DNA from: Parvularcula sp038749595
GTDB taxonomy: Bacteria; Pseudomonadota; Alphaproteobacteria; Caulobacterales; Parvularculaceae
DNA: 45,139 bases
Reading direction: 5' to 3'
Assembly: GCA_038749595.1 (NCBI GenBank)
Contig: JBCDHW010000015.1
Location: 1-45,139 of the forward strand
This document shows, piece after piece, positions 6,592-15,933 of the stretch. The notes beneath the pieces were generated by a model that worked only from the letters and a program-made list of their open reading frames with translations, was not told the DNA's origin and searched no databases. Each line of letters starts with the position of its first letter. The stretch's first letter is position 1. Position numbers and translations under genes: made by a program.

Positions 6592-8973
6592 ATGCCTCTT
6601 CCTGACCGCAAAGACCTGATCAGCTGGATCACCCGCGAGAACGCCGGGCGTCCCAGCCCCGTGACCCGGCGCGAGATCGCCCGCGCCTTTGACGTCAAAG
6701 GGCCAGACCGTGCCGACCTCCGGGCCCTCCTGAAAGAACTCAGCGCCGAGGGCGCCATCGCCCTGGAAGGTAAGCGCGCCCGCAGGCCCGGCCAGTGGCC
6801 TCCTGTCACCGTGATGACGATCGAGCGGATGGATGAGGAAGGCGACCTCGTCTGCTCCCTCTCCCAAGACACGAACGAAAGCGTCATCATCCTTGCGTCC
6901 AAGGATGCTGCACGCGCCAAACCGGCGCTCGGCGTCGGCGATCGCTTCCTCGGCAGGCTTCACCAGGAGGACAGCCGGGTGCGCGCCTCGGTGATCAAAC
7001 CGCTCGGCAAGCCCCAAGGCCGCCTCCTCGGCGTTTTCCGCGCGACCCGCTCCGGCGGCATCGTCGAGCCTGTCAGCCGCAAGGCCCGCACGACCTTCGA
7101 GATCGGCAAGTCCGAGCTTCTGGGCGCCAAGGACGGCGACCTCGTCTGGGCCGAGCCGAAACCCCAGCGCGGCTATGGCCCCGCGAAGGGCCGGATCACC
7201 CAGATCATCGGCTCGGTCGAGAGCACGGACAATCTCTCCCTCATCGCCATCGCCGAACACGACATCCCGCTCGAGTTCCCGGCGGCGGTTCTTCGCGAGG
7301 CGGAAGCACTGTCGATGAAAGCCGATAAGGCGCATACGGATCTGACCCGCCTCCCCCTGATGACCATCGACCCCGCAACCGCCCGCGACCACGACGATGC
7401 GGTGCATGCGGAGCGATTAGACGACGGCGGCTTTCGCCTGACGATCGCAATCGCCGATGTTAGCTATTTCGTCCGTCCAGGGAGCGCCCTGGACAAAGAA
7501 GCCGAGAAGCGGGGGAACTCCGTCTATCTCCCCGACCGCGTGGTGCCGATGCTGCCCGAAGAGCTGTCTAATGATCTCTGCTCGCTGAAAGAGGGTAAGG
7601 TGCGCCTCGCCCTTTGCTGCGAGGTGGAGATCGGCGCAAAGGGCGGCAAGCGCGCGCACCGGTTCTTCCGTGCCAAGATCAAAAACCACAAGAACCTCGC
7701 TTACGAAGAGGCCCAGGCCATCGCGGACGGACACAAACGTGGGCCGAAAGAGGTGGCGAGCCTCTTCGAAGCCTACGAAGCGCTGAAGGCCGCGCGGGAG
7801 CGGCGACGTCCCCTCGACCTCGACATGCCCGAGCGGCGGATCGTTATGGAAGACGGCGCCGTGGCTGGCGTTGAGCAAAAGGAGCGGATGGACGCCCACC
7901 GCCTCATCGAAGAGTTCATGGTGCTGGCCAATGTCTGCGCCGCTGAGACGCTGAACGAGCATCGGCGCACCGCGATCTACCGCGTCCACGATGCTCCGGA
8001 CCCGGAGCGGTTGGAGGGCCTGCGCGCTTACCTCGCGCCGCTCGGCTACACCCTTCCGAAGGCGGATGATATCCGCGCCTACAACCTCAACGGCGTCCTC
8101 GCCAAGGCGCGGGAGCGGGACGAGATCAACATCATCGCCCTGTCGGTGCTGCGCGCGCAAAGCCAAGCGATCTACACCACCGAGAACATTGGACATTTCG
8201 GGCTATCGCTGAAGCGTTATGCGCACTTCACCTCGCCCATCCGTCGGTTTGCGGATCTCACCATCCACCGCAGCCTTGTCCGCGCCCTAGGCCTTGGGCC
8301 TGGCGGAGAGCGCGACGAGGACGAGGCCCGACTTGAGACGATTGCGGAGGATATCTCGAAGCGCGAGCGCGTCGCGGTCTCTGCGGAGCGCGATACCGAA
8401 GCCCGCCTGCTCTCCCGCTTCCTCGAAGAACAAGTCGGCGCGACCTTCACAGGCCGGGTCAGCGGCGTGACGCGCGTTGGCCTCTTCGTCAGCCTTGATG
8501 AGACGGGGGCGGACGGTTTTATCCCTGCCCGAACCCTCGGCTGGGAATATTTCGAGCACGATGAAACCCGCAACGCGATGGTCGGCAAGAACTCCGGCGG
8601 CGTCTACAGCCTCGGCATGGCCGTCCGTGTACGCCTCTTGGAGGCCACCCCGATGCAAGGCGGCCTGAGGTTTGAAATGCTCACCAAACCAGCCGACGCG
8701 GCCGAAAAGAAACCCAAACGGCCAACGAAAGCGAAAGACAGCCCGCGCGACAAACCTAAGCGCAAGCCCGACCCCCTGACCCGCCACCAAAAAGCAAAAG
8801 CCACCGCCAAACGCGCAAAAAAGAACAGAAAAAACCCGTCCCGTACGGATGAAAAAGCGATGAGCCCTGCTAGCACGAACGGACCGGCGCGCCCAAAGGC
8901 AGCGAAGCCGGATCCGGCCTCATCAAAAACCGCTCCGAAGAAGCTCGAACGCCGTCCACGGAAGAAACGTTAA
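6592..8973 (+). CDS. rnr: Ribonuclease R (793 aa)
   Basis: RNase R is a processive 3'-5' exoribonuclease of the RNase II superfamily that degrades structured RNA and takes part in rRNA and tmRNA-linked quality control. Order of parts: an N-terminal winged-helix-like region, cold-shock/OB domains, the catalytic RNB domain (starting near residue 250), an S1 domain (about 620-705) and a tail of about 90 residues very rich in Lys, Pro and Ala. The metal-binding aspartates sit in IDPATARDHDDAVH at the start of RNB. The start is the ATG at 6592 with AGGG upstream; a TTG at 6553 would fall at the end of the leader hairpin. The stop overlaps the convergent CTERM gene in TTAA. Confidence 0.95.
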   Translation: MPLPDRKDLISWITRENAGRPSPVTRREIARAFDVKGPDRADLRALLKELSAEGAIALEGKRARRPGQWPPVTVMTIERMDEEGDLVCSLSQDTNESVIILASKDAARAKPALGVGDRFLGRLHQEDSRVRASVIKPLGKPQGRLLGVFRATRSGGIVEPVSRKARTTFEIGKSELLGAKDGDLVWAEPKPQRGYGPAKGRITQIIGSVESTDNLSLIAIAEHDIPLEFPAAVLREAEALSMKADKAHTDLTRLPLMTIDPATARDHDDAVHAERLDDGGFRLTIAIADVSYFVRPGSALDKEAEKRGNSVYLPDRVVPMLPEELSNDLCSLKEGKVRLALCCEVEIGAKGGKRAHRFFRAKIKNHKNLAYEEAQAIADGHKRGPKEVASLFEAYEALKAARERRRPLDLDMPERRIVMEDGAVAGVEQKERMDAHRLIEEFMVLANVCAAETLNEHRRTAIYRVHDAPDPERLEGLRAYLAPLGYTLPKADDIRAYNLNGVLAKARERDEINIIALSVLRAQSQAIYTTENIGHFGLSLKRYAHFTSPIRRFADLTIHRSLVRALGLGPGGERDEDEARLETIAEDISKRERVAVSAERDTEARLLSRFLEEQVGATFTGRVSGVTRVGLFVSLDETGADGFIPARTLGWEYFEHDETRNAMVGKNSGGVYSLGMAVRVRLLEATPMQGGLRFEMLTKPADAAEKKPKRPTKAKDSPRDKPKRKPDPLTRHQKAKATAKRAKKNRKNPSRTDEKAMSPASTNGPARPKAAKPDPASSKTAPKKLERRPRKKR

Positions 8974-9572
8974 GGCGAAGTTCTCGGCCGCCGGCGGGCA
9001 ACCGCCGCGTCTATGACGGTCGCAAAGAGCAACATCGGGGCAGGAAGCGGGATTTCGGTCGCGCCAAAACGGAGATTGTCTACCTCATATGCATCGACGA
9101 ATCCTTGCGTGACGTTGTCAAAAACAATCGATGTGATGGGCGACAGCGACACTATGCCCAGAAAACCGTCAGCATCTTCACCGACCAGTCGGATAGCGCG
9201 GGTTACTCCGTCTACGGACACCGTGATGCGCTCCTCGACTAGGCTGAAATAGTCAAATCCTATCGCAATGACGGGCTCGGGAAACGTCCACATGTTTTCG
9301 AGCGAGGCACCGGTTCCATCTCCGTCCAGCGAATTGAAATAGAGGCCAGAAGCTACAAAGTGGGCTGCGCGGTTGCCACCCGAATTCGCCGAGACAACGC
9401 CGCTGTCGAGAAAGATCGTGTCGGCGGCGCTGATGTTGTTCGAGAACGTGTCCGTTGTGAACGTCACGCCGGCCGTGGCAGCGTTGAATGCCGCTTCGTC
9501 CTTGAAGAACGTGACGGACGCATTGGCAAAACCAAACAGCGTTAAACAAAGCAGTGCTGTTAATCGTAGCAT
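8970..9572 (-). CDS. PEP/VPLPA-CTERM-type sorted protein (200 aa)
   Basis: A secreted protein of unknown function. A signal peptide (about 1-18, ending FANA) is followed by a beta-rich body. The C-terminus reads IPLPAP, then a short hydrophobic stretch, then ARRRPR: the tripartite arrangement of PEP-CTERM/VPLPA-CTERM sorting signals recognised by exosortases or related enzymes. The body's SVTFFKDEAAFNAA opening and single-domain layout resemble other PEP-CTERM proteins. The ATG at 9572 has GAGG at good spacing; the GTG three codons upstream is too close to it. It is monocistronic and shares its stop bases with rnr. Confidence 0.75.
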   Translation of the reverse strand: MLRLTALLCLTLFGFANASVTFFKDEAAFNAATAGVTFTTDTFSNNISAADTIFLDSGVVSANSGGNRAAHFVASGLYFNSLDGDGTGASLENMWTFPEPVIAIGFDYFSLVEERITVSVDGVTRAIRLVGEDADGFLGIVSLSPITSIVFDNVTQGFVDAYEVDNLRFGATEIPLPAPMLLFATVIDAAVARRRPRTSP

Positions 9573-9639
9573 GTATCTCACCCCTCGTTATCGCTTCGAT
9601 ACCGCAAAAGTAGAGTAAATTCAATATTAAGCGGCGATC

Positions 9640-10785
9640 CTATGCCGCCATCTCGCGCTTTACCAAATCCACGAACTTTTCAAACACGCCGAAGCTGTCT
9701 TCAGGGCCGGGGCTGGCTTCGGGGTGGTGTTGGACGGCCATGACCGGGGCGCCTTTGACGCGGATGCCTGCGTTGGTGCCATCGAAGAGGGACGTGTACG
9801 TTGCTTCGACGTTGTCGGGCAGCGTCTCTTCGTCCACCGTAAAGCCGTGGTTCATCGAGACGATCTCGACCTTACCTGAGACATGATCCTTGACCGGATG
9901 ATTGGCCCCGTGGTGGCCTTGCGGCATCTTTTTGGTCTTGGCGCCGAGGGCCAAAGCCATCAGCTGATGGCCCAAGCAAATTCCGAAAAGCGGCAGCTTA
10001 GCATCAATCAGCTCACAGATAACCGGTACCGCATACTCCGCCGTCGCCGCCGGATCGCCAGGGCCATTGCCGAGGACAACCCCGTCGGGCTTCAGCGCTG
10101 TGATCTCAGCAAACGAGGCGGTCGCCGGGACAGCTGTCACCCGGCATCCCGCGGCTTGCAGGCGGTTGATGATGTTCTGCTTCACGCCATAATCGATCAA
10201 CACGATGTGTGGCCCCGCGCCTTCCGCCTTGAACGGACGATCCGTGGTCACCTCTTTGGCGAGGTCCATCCCTTCGAGCCCTGACCACGCCCGCGCTTTC
10301 GCAACCAGCGCCTCGCGGTCAAAGTGCCCCGAAGGATCATGCGCGATGACACCGTTCGGCATCCCCTGCTCACGGATGCGAACCGTCAGCTCCCGGGTAT
10401 CGACACCAGAGATGCCGATAATGCCGCGGCGCTTCATCCATTGCTCGAGCCCCATCCGTGCACGGTGGTTTGACGGACTGCTGATCCGTGCCCGGACAAT
10501 CGCGCCGCGGGCAGCCATTGCGGCATTGTTCGAGGCGTTCTCGATATCCTCGTCATTCACCCCGACATTGCCGATATGGGGGAAGGTGAAGGTCACGATC
10601 TGGCTCGCGTAGGACGGGTCGGTCAGGATTTCCTGATACCCCGTCATCGCGGTGTTGAAGCAGACCTCGCCCACCGCCTCGCCAGCGGCGCCAAAGCCCT
10701 CGCCTTCTAAGATGGTTCCATCCGCCAGGGCGATGAGGCCCGTTACCGGTCTTGCCGTTGTCTCTTGACTTAGCTTGAGCGCCAC
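9640..10785 (-). CDS. carA: Carbamoyl-phosphate synthase small subunit (381 aa)
   Basis: CarA is the glutamine-hydrolysing subunit of carbamoyl-phosphate synthetase. It passes ammonia to CarB for pyrimidine and arginine synthesis. The N-terminal CPSase small-chain domain (about 10-150) precedes a class I glutamine amidotransferase domain (about 193-375) with the triad Cys270 (GICLGHQ), His354 and Glu356 (HHPE). The start is the GTG at 10785, with GGGAG seven bases upstream; the product then begins MALKLSQ and has the usual length. Longer open frame upstream runs into yqeY on the other strand and is not coding. carB is not in the window. carA is divergent from yqeY. Confidence 0.96.
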   Translation of the reverse strand: MALKLSQETTARPVTGLIALADGTILEGEGFGAAGEAVGEVCFNTAMTGYQEILTDPSYASQIVTFTFPHIGNVGVNDEDIENASNNAAMAARGAIVRARISSPSNHRARMGLEQWMKRRGIIGISGVDTRELTVRIREQGMPNGVIAHDPSGHFDREALVAKARAWSGLEGMDLAKEVTTDRPFKAEGAGPHIVLIDYGVKQNIINRLQAAGCRVTAVPATASFAEITALKPDGVVLGNGPGDPAATAEYAVPVICELIDAKLPLFGICLGHQLMALALGAKTKKMPQGHHGANHPVKDHVSGKVEIVSMNHGFTVDEETLPDNVEATYTSLFDGTNAGIRVKGAPVMAVQHHPEASPGPEDSFGVFEKFVDLVKREMAA

Positions 10786-10939
10786 ATCATCTCCCGCGGC
10801 GCTTCGCCACCGGCCGTCCGGCAGAGCGCCTGTTAAGCGTGCTGGTAAACGGTCCGAGGTCATAATCATGATCACCGGCGACGCAAGTGTGAATATAAAG
10901 CGCCCCGGGGCAGATCCAAAGCGGCGCAACGAGGCAGAA

Positions 10940-11413
10940 ATGACTGAGCAAGCAACCCTGGCGACGACGATCGCTGCGGACTTGAAAACAGCGATGAAGG
11001 CGCGGGACGACAAGATCAAAGTCGCCACGCTTCGCCTGATGCAAGCGGCGATTAAGGACCGGGATATCCAAGCCCGGGCCGAGGACCGCTGCTGCGGCCT
11101 CTCCGACGATGAGGTGCAGACGGTCCTCACGAAGATGGTGAAGCAGCGCGAGGACAGCGCCAAGACCTACGAGGAAGCCGGGCGAATTGAGCTGGCCGAG
11201 CAAGAGCGGGCGGAAACCGAGATCATCCGCGCCTATCTGCCGACGCAAATGGACGAAGGCGAGATCGCCGAGGCGGTCGACGCGGTGATTGCCGAAGTGG
11301 GCGCAGAAGGCCTGAAAGATATGGGCAAGTGCATGGGCGCGCTCAAAGGCAGCTATGCGGGCCGCATGGACTTCTCTGCCGCCAACAAAGTCGTGAAGGC
11401 CCGCCTGTCGTAG
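10940..11413 (+). CDS. yqeY: GatB/YqeY domain-containing protein (157 aa)
   Basis: A small protein of the YqeY family, homologous to the C-terminal tRNA-binding domain of GatB, the amidotransferase that corrects mischarged Glu-tRNA(Gln). Stand-alone YqeY has no settled role. Family features are the early KTAMKARD segment, TLRLMQAAIKD and the C-terminal LKGSYAGRMDFSAANKVVK. The start is the ATG at 10940 with GAGG six bases upstream. It is the first gene of a probable operon with dnaG and rpoD and is divergent from carA, an arrangement common in alphaproteobacteria. An unusual Cys-Cys pair lies in the middle (DRCCG). Confidence 0.93.
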   Translation: MTEQATLATTIAADLKTAMKARDDKIKVATLRLMQAAIKDRDIQARAEDRCCGLSDDEVQTVLTKMVKQREDSAKTYEEAGRIELAEQERAETEIIRAYLPTQMDEGEIAEAVDAVIAEVGAEGLKDMGKCMGALKGSYAGRMDFSAANKVVKARLS

Positions 11414-11469
11414 CCGCTTGCGGCTGTGGAACACTCGGCGTGGAGGAAACACCCGGCTTACGTTAAGCT

Positions 11470-13329
11470 TTGGCTGTGGCCACTCTTCCTCCCGCCTTTC
11501 TCAACGAGATCAAGTCCCGTCTGCGGGCGTCCGATGTGATCGGGCGTCACGTATCCTTGAAGAAGGCCGGACGTGAGTGGCGGGGCCTGAGCCCCTTCAA
11601 CAAAGAGCGCTCGCCGAGCTTCTTTGTGAACGACGAGAAGGCGGCGTTCTTCGACTTCTCGTCTGGGCAGCATGGGGACATCTTCAAGTTCCTGATGCTC
11701 ACCCAGAACCGCACTTTCCCCGAAGCGGTGGAGGAGCTCGCGGCGATGGCCGGCCTCGAGGTGCCGAAAGCCACCGAAGAGGACCGGCGCCGCGCGAGCG
11801 AGAGCGAGATCCTCCACAACGTCCTCGCCGATGCAGCTTTATTCTTCCAGAACGCACTCCGCGACGCTGTCGGGACCGAGGCGCGGGCGTACCTGCGCCG
11901 CCGTGAAGTCTCTGCGCAGAGCATCGAAGACTTCTCCTTAGGCTTCGCGCCGGACAGCTGGGAAGCGCTGAAGCGCCACTTCCTTGGCCGCGGGGTCACG
12001 GAGGACATGCTGATCCGCACGGGCCTGCTCATCAAGCGAGACGACGGGAGTACTTACGACCGTTTCAGGGGCCGGGTGATGTTCCCGATCCGCGATGCGC
12101 GGGGCCGCGTCATTGCCTTTGGTGGACGCGCCCTGAGCAAAGACGCCCAGGCCAAATATCTTAATTCGCCCGAGACGGAAGTCTTCCACAAAGGCAACGT
12201 GCTCTACAATTTCGGGAGGGCGCGCGGAAAGGTGAAGGGCAAAGTGCCCCTCCTCGTCTGCGAGGGCTACATGGACGCCCTGGCTCTCGATGCCGCTGGG
12301 TTTGCCGCCGTCGCGCCGCTCGGGACAGCGTTGACGGAGAACCAACTTCGCTTGCTTTGGCGGGTCACCGAAACACCGACGCTTTGCTTCGACGGCGACC
12401 GCGCCGGTCGCGGAGCCGCCGAGCGCGCGATCGACCGGGCGATGCCTGCCCTTTCGCCAAGGCAGTCCCTTCGGTTTGTCTTCCTGCCCGAGGGCCAGGA
12501 CCCTGACGACGTCCTGCGCAGCGGCGGCGCGCAAGCCATGCATCAACTCGTCGACGCCAGAACAGACGTCGAGGAAACCCTCTGGCGCCTCGCCCTCGCC
12601 CGCCACGGCACGCGGTCGGCCGAGACGATTGCTGCCCTCGAAGGGGAACTGCGCGAGCGTGTCGCACCCATCAAAGAAGCGCCGATGAAGGATGCCCTGC
12701 ACCGAGCGTTCAAAGACAAGCTCTACGCTCTGCGCGGCGAGCTGTACGCCAAGCGCAGAACCAGTGAGCGAACCCGCCGAACCCGTGCAGCGCCTGCCGC
12801 AAGACCGTCAGAAGCCTTGCGCCAACGGCTCGGCCAGGGCGGCATGAGCGGACCGAGCGGCGCCCCCCGCGAGGCCCAGATGATCGTGGGCCTGATCCAC
12901 CATCCGAGGCTTTTTAACATTCTCGAAAACGAAATCCTCGATCTCAAAATAAATGATGAAGGATTAGCGCGCTTGCTTACCAAGACCATCGACGTACTTG
13001 TAGAACAGCCGGATCTTGACAGCGAGCGCCTGCGTTCTCAGTTGAGCGGTTGGACTGATGTGTATGCCGTCTATCAGCGCTGGTCTGCGGACCCCCTGGT
13101 ACGGATCACGCGGTTCGCGAGGCGCGATGCCGATGAAGACACGGCGAAGACCGGCTGGTTGGATGCGTATCTTATCGATCGTCGTCAAAAGATTTTGAGT
13201 GCCGAGGTCACCGAGGCCGGGGCGGAAGCCCATCTTGACCCCGCGCGCGAGCAGAATTGGTTAAAGTCCGTGCGGCTCAGCCTCGAAAGCCGCACCCAAG
13301 AAGAAACTCCGGGGGACGGAGGCACTTAG
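11470..13329 (+). CDS. dnaG: DNA primase (619 aa)
   Basis: DnaG makes the RNA primers for replication. An N-terminal CHC2-type domain (about 5-100) precedes the TOPRIM catalytic domain (LLVCEGYMDALAL and DGDRAGRGAAERA, about 260-345) and a helicase-binding C-terminal part. The four zinc ligands of the CHC2 finger are replaced at the canonical spacing by Ser41, Asn44, Asp62 and Ser65, so no zinc site is possible. I recall this loss as common in alphaproteobacteria. The start is TTG at 11470 or GTG at 11476. An in-frame stop lies just upstream, so no longer form exists, and the nearest GGAGG (11442-11446) is 23 bases away. This suggests weak translation. It is followed by rpoD. Confidence 0.95.
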   Translation: MAVATLPPAFLNEIKSRLRASDVIGRHVSLKKAGREWRGLSPFNKERSPSFFVNDEKAAFFDFSSGQHGDIFKFLMLTQNRTFPEAVEELAAMAGLEVPKATEEDRRRASESEILHNVLADAALFFQNALRDAVGTEARAYLRRREVSAQSIEDFSLGFAPDSWEALKRHFLGRGVTEDMLIRTGLLIKRDDGSTYDRFRGRVMFPIRDARGRVIAFGGRALSKDAQAKYLNSPETEVFHKGNVLYNFGRARGKVKGKVPLLVCEGYMDALALDAAGFAAVAPLGTALTENQLRLLWRVTETPTLCFDGDRAGRGAAERAIDRAMPALSPRQSLRFVFLPEGQDPDDVLRSGGAQAMHQLVDARTDVEETLWRLALARHGTRSAETIAALEGELRERVAPIKEAPMKDALHRAFKDKLYALRGELYAKRRTSERTRRTRAAPAARPSEALRQRLGQGGMSGPSGAPREAQMIVGLIHHPRLFNILENEILDLKINDEGLARLLTKTIDVLVEQPDLDSERLRSQLSGWTDVYAVYQRWSADPLVRITRFARRDADEDTAKTGWLDAYLIDRRQKILSAEVTEAGAEAHLDPAREQNWLKSVRLSLESRTQEETPGDGGT

Positions 13330-13372
13330 GCCTACCGTCCGTTTGGGAGTCCGGAGTGCGACAAGGGACTGC

Positions 13373-15322
13373 ATGAGCAAAACGTCGAAGGTCGTCGAAC
13401 AGGACGAAAGCGCCGAGGGCCCCGTCCTCGATATGAACCTCGCCTCGGTCAAGAAGATGATCGATGAGGCGAAAAAGAAGGGCTACATTACCTACGATCA
13501 GCTGAACGCTGTGCTGCCCGAGGATGAGTACTCGTCCGAGCAGATCGAAGACATCATGTCCAAACTCTCGGACATGGGGATTAACGTTACCGAGGCCGAA
13601 GAGGTCGAGGACGACGACAAAGACGGCGCTAAAGCATCGGGCTCAGCTGTCGCCAAAAAAGAGACCGCCCAGACGGTCACGACCAACACAAAAGCCGATA
13701 GCGACCGCACGGATGATCCTGTCCGTATGTACCTGCGCGAGATGGGCGCTGTTGAGCTGCTCTCCCGCGAGGGCGAGATCGCCATCGCCAAACGCATCGA
13801 GGCGGGTCGCGAGTCGATGATCCGCGCCCTCTGCGAGAGCTCTCTGACCTTCGAAGCCATCACCGTCTGGCGCGAGGAGCTCGAGGAAGGCCGCGTCCTG
13901 CTGCGCGACATCATCGACCTCGACGCGACCTATACCGGTGGCCCGGAAAGCCGCCCCGACATGACCCGGCCCGAAGTGGCTGAGCAGGTCCAAAAAGAAC
14001 AAGAAGCCCGCGCCGCCGAAACCGGCGAGGACGAAGACGAGTTCGACGAAGGCGACCTTTCGCTCTCCGCCAAAGAGGCTGAGCTGCGCGAAGGCGTGAT
14101 GCAGACCTTCCAGGACATCGCCGACGACTTCAAAAAGCTCCGTAGGCTGCAAGACATCCAGATCGAGCAGCAGCTGCAGGGTGAGGACCTCACCGAGAGT
14201 CAGCTCAAGCGCCTGAAAAAGCTTCAAAAAGACATCGTGGAGCGGGTTCGCTCGGTGCGCCTTCACAACCACCGGATCGAAGCGCTGGTTGAGCAGCTTT
14301 ACGCGATCAACCGTGCACTGATGGGCCTTGAGGGCAAACTTGTGCGCCTCGCCGACAGCTACGGCGTCAACCGCCAGGAGTTCCTGAAAGAATACCTTGG
14401 CAACGAGCTGGACCCCGAATGGCTGCCGCGCGTCTCGGCGCTTGAAGGCCGCGGCTGGGCCAACTTCACCACCAAAGGCTCCGACAACATCGTCTACCTC
14501 CGCGAAGAGATCGGGCAATTGTCCCAAGAGACAGGCCTGACCGTCTCTGACTTCCGGCGCATCGTTCAGACCGTCCAAAAGGGCGAGCGCGAGGCCCGCG
14601 TCGCCAAGAAGGAGATGGTCGAAGCCAACCTGCGCCTCGTAATTTCCATTGCGAAAAAGTACACGAACCGCGGCCTGCAATTCCTCGACCTTATCCAAGA
14701 AGGCAACATCGGCCTCATGAAAGCGGTCGATAAGTTCGAGTACCGCCGCGGCTACAAATTTAGTACGTATGCGACGTGGTGGATCCGCCAAGCAATTACC
14801 CGCTCGATCGCCGACCAAGCGCGGACGATCCGTATCCCGGTCCACATGATCGAGACGATCAACAAGATCGTCCGGACCTCGCGCCAAATCCTCAATGAGA
14901 TCGGCCGCGAGCCGACGCCGGAAGAGCTGGCCGCGAAGCTCTCCATGCCGCTGGAGAAAGTCCGTAAGGTGATGAAAATCGCCAAGGAGCCGATCTCCCT
15001 GGAAACGCCCATCGGCGATGAGGAAGACAGCCACCTCGGCGACTTCATCGAGGACAAGAACGCCATCCTCCCAATCGATGCAGCGATCCAATCGAACTTG
15101 CGCGAAACAACGACGCGAGTGCTCGCATCGCTTACCCCACGCGAAGAGCGGGTCCTCCGTATGCGGTTTGGTATCGGCATGAACACCGACCACACCCTCG
15201 AAGAGGTCGGCCAACAATTCTCGGTGACCCGCGAACGGATCCGACAAATCGAAGCAAAAGCGCTCCGTAAGCTGAAGCATCCCTCACGTTCGCGAAAGCT
15301 GCGCAGCTTCCTCGACAACTAA
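13373..15322 (+). CDS. rpoD: RNA polymerase primary sigma factor RpoD (649 aa)
   Basis: The housekeeping sigma-70 factor. Region 1.1 is at the N-terminus (VKKMIDEAKKKGYITYDQLN), followed by an acidic non-conserved stretch. Region 1.2 includes DPVRMYLREMG. Region 2 includes NLRLVISIAKKYTNRGLQF, KAVDKFEYRRGYKFSTYATW and WIRQAITRSIADQ. Regions 3 and 4 follow, with TLEEVGQQFSVTRERIRQIE as the -35-binding helix-turn-helix. The start is the ATG at 13373 with AAGGGA upstream. It lies 43 bases after dnaG and ends in a strong terminator, closing the yqeY-dnaG-rpoD unit. A 545-codon open frame antisense to it is a codon-bias shadow. Confidence 0.98.
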   Translation: MSKTSKVVEQDESAEGPVLDMNLASVKKMIDEAKKKGYITYDQLNAVLPEDEYSSEQIEDIMSKLSDMGINVTEAEEVEDDDKDGAKASGSAVAKKETAQTVTTNTKADSDRTDDPVRMYLREMGAVELLSREGEIAIAKRIEAGRESMIRALCESSLTFEAITVWREELEEGRVLLRDIIDLDATYTGGPESRPDMTRPEVAEQVQKEQEARAAETGEDEDEFDEGDLSLSAKEAELREGVMQTFQDIADDFKKLRRLQDIQIEQQLQGEDLTESQLKRLKKLQKDIVERVRSVRLHNHRIEALVEQLYAINRALMGLEGKLVRLADSYGVNRQEFLKEYLGNELDPEWLPRVSALEGRGWANFTTKGSDNIVYLREEIGQLSQETGLTVSDFRRIVQTVQKGEREARVAKKEMVEANLRLVISIAKKYTNRGLQFLDLIQEGNIGLMKAVDKFEYRRGYKFSTYATWWIRQAITRSIADQARTIRIPVHMIETINKIVRTSRQILNEIGREPTPEELAAKLSMPLEKVRKVMKIAKEPISLETPIGDEEDSHLGDFIEDKNAILPIDAAIQSNLRETTTRVLASLTPREERVLRMRFGIGMNTDHTLEEVGQQFSVTRERIRQIEAKALRKLKHPSRSRKLRSFLDN

Positions 15323-15323
15323 A

Positions 15324-15358
15324 ACGAAAAGCGGCTCTTCGGAGCCGTTTTTTTCGTT
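15324..15358 (+). terminator. Rho-independent terminator of rpoD
   Basis: CGGCTC (15332-15337), a TTCG tetraloop and GAGCCG (15342-15347) form a stable hairpin followed by seven T (15348-15354). A flanking ACGAAAA upstream pairs with the T-tract side, so the structure could also work for the opposite strand. It begins one base after the rpoD stop codon. Confidence 0.92.
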
Positions 15359-15427
15359 CAGTCCAGGGGCATGGACCCGAAGCGGCTGGCAGCCTATCCT
15401 CATGCCTACGATACCGCGTGAGGGGCT

Positions 15428-15880
15428 ATGGAACCGGCAGAACTCTTTCGAATCTTGAACTTACCCGTTCTGCCCGCTTGGCTGCTGCTGGCGATCCTGC
15501 CGCGGTGGCGCTATACCCAGCTCGCCGTTTTCGGATTGATCATCCCCATTCTGGGCGTTGCTTACACCGCGATCCTGATCCAAGCGACCACGGCGGGTGG
15601 CGGGTTCGAAGCGCCGGACTTCAGCAGCTTTGAGGGCGTCTCCGCCCTTATGCAAAACCCCTACGCATTAGTCGCGGGTTGGGCGCACTATTTGGCCTTC
15701 GACCTATTTGTCGGCGCTTGGATCGCGCGGGATTCCGCCGTCAGCGGCGTCAACCGGTTTCTCATCATCATCCCGCTGTTCTTTACACTGATGGCTGGGC
15801 CATTCGGACTGATCCTCTACCTCATCATGCGTCAAATCGCACGGAAGAGCATCCTGATCGAGCCAAGTCCCCAGGATTGA
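15428..15880 (+). CDS. ABA4-like family membrane protein (150 aa)
   Basis: A four-helix membrane protein of the ABA4-like family (PF14108, DUF4281), named after the plant protein needed for neoxanthin formation; bacterial members have no established role. Helices lie at about 12-24, 32-52, 80-100 and 110-132. The family-like motif GWAHYLAFDLFVGAWIARD sits in the third helix, and MAGPFGLILYL follows in the fourth. The start is the ATG at 15428 with GAGGGG upstream. It follows the rpoD terminator and so starts its own unit, probably with the small peptide gene downstream. A link to carotenoids would be inference only. Confidence 0.85.
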   Translation: MEPAELFRILNLPVLPAWLLLAILPRWRYTQLAVFGLIIPILGVAYTAILIQATTAGGGFEAPDFSSFEGVSALMQNPYALVAGWAHYLAFDLFVGAWIARDSAVSGVNRFLIIIPLFFTLMAGPFGLILYLIMRQIARKSILIEPSPQD

Positions 15881-15933
15881 TCGCGCATCGTAAACTCCGT
15901 AGACTTCCTTTTCATAAGCGGATGAGACCCGGC

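Noticed and set aside
10786..11163. N-terminal extension of carA
   Set aside because: The open frame continues upstream but lies antisense to yqeY. CarA of normal length begins at the GTG with a ribosome site at 10785.
13643..15280. Long open frame (545 codons) antisense to rpoD
   Set aside because: The product matches no family and mirrors the codon bias of rpoD, which is certain on the plus strand. GC-rich coding sequence routinely opens the antisense frame.
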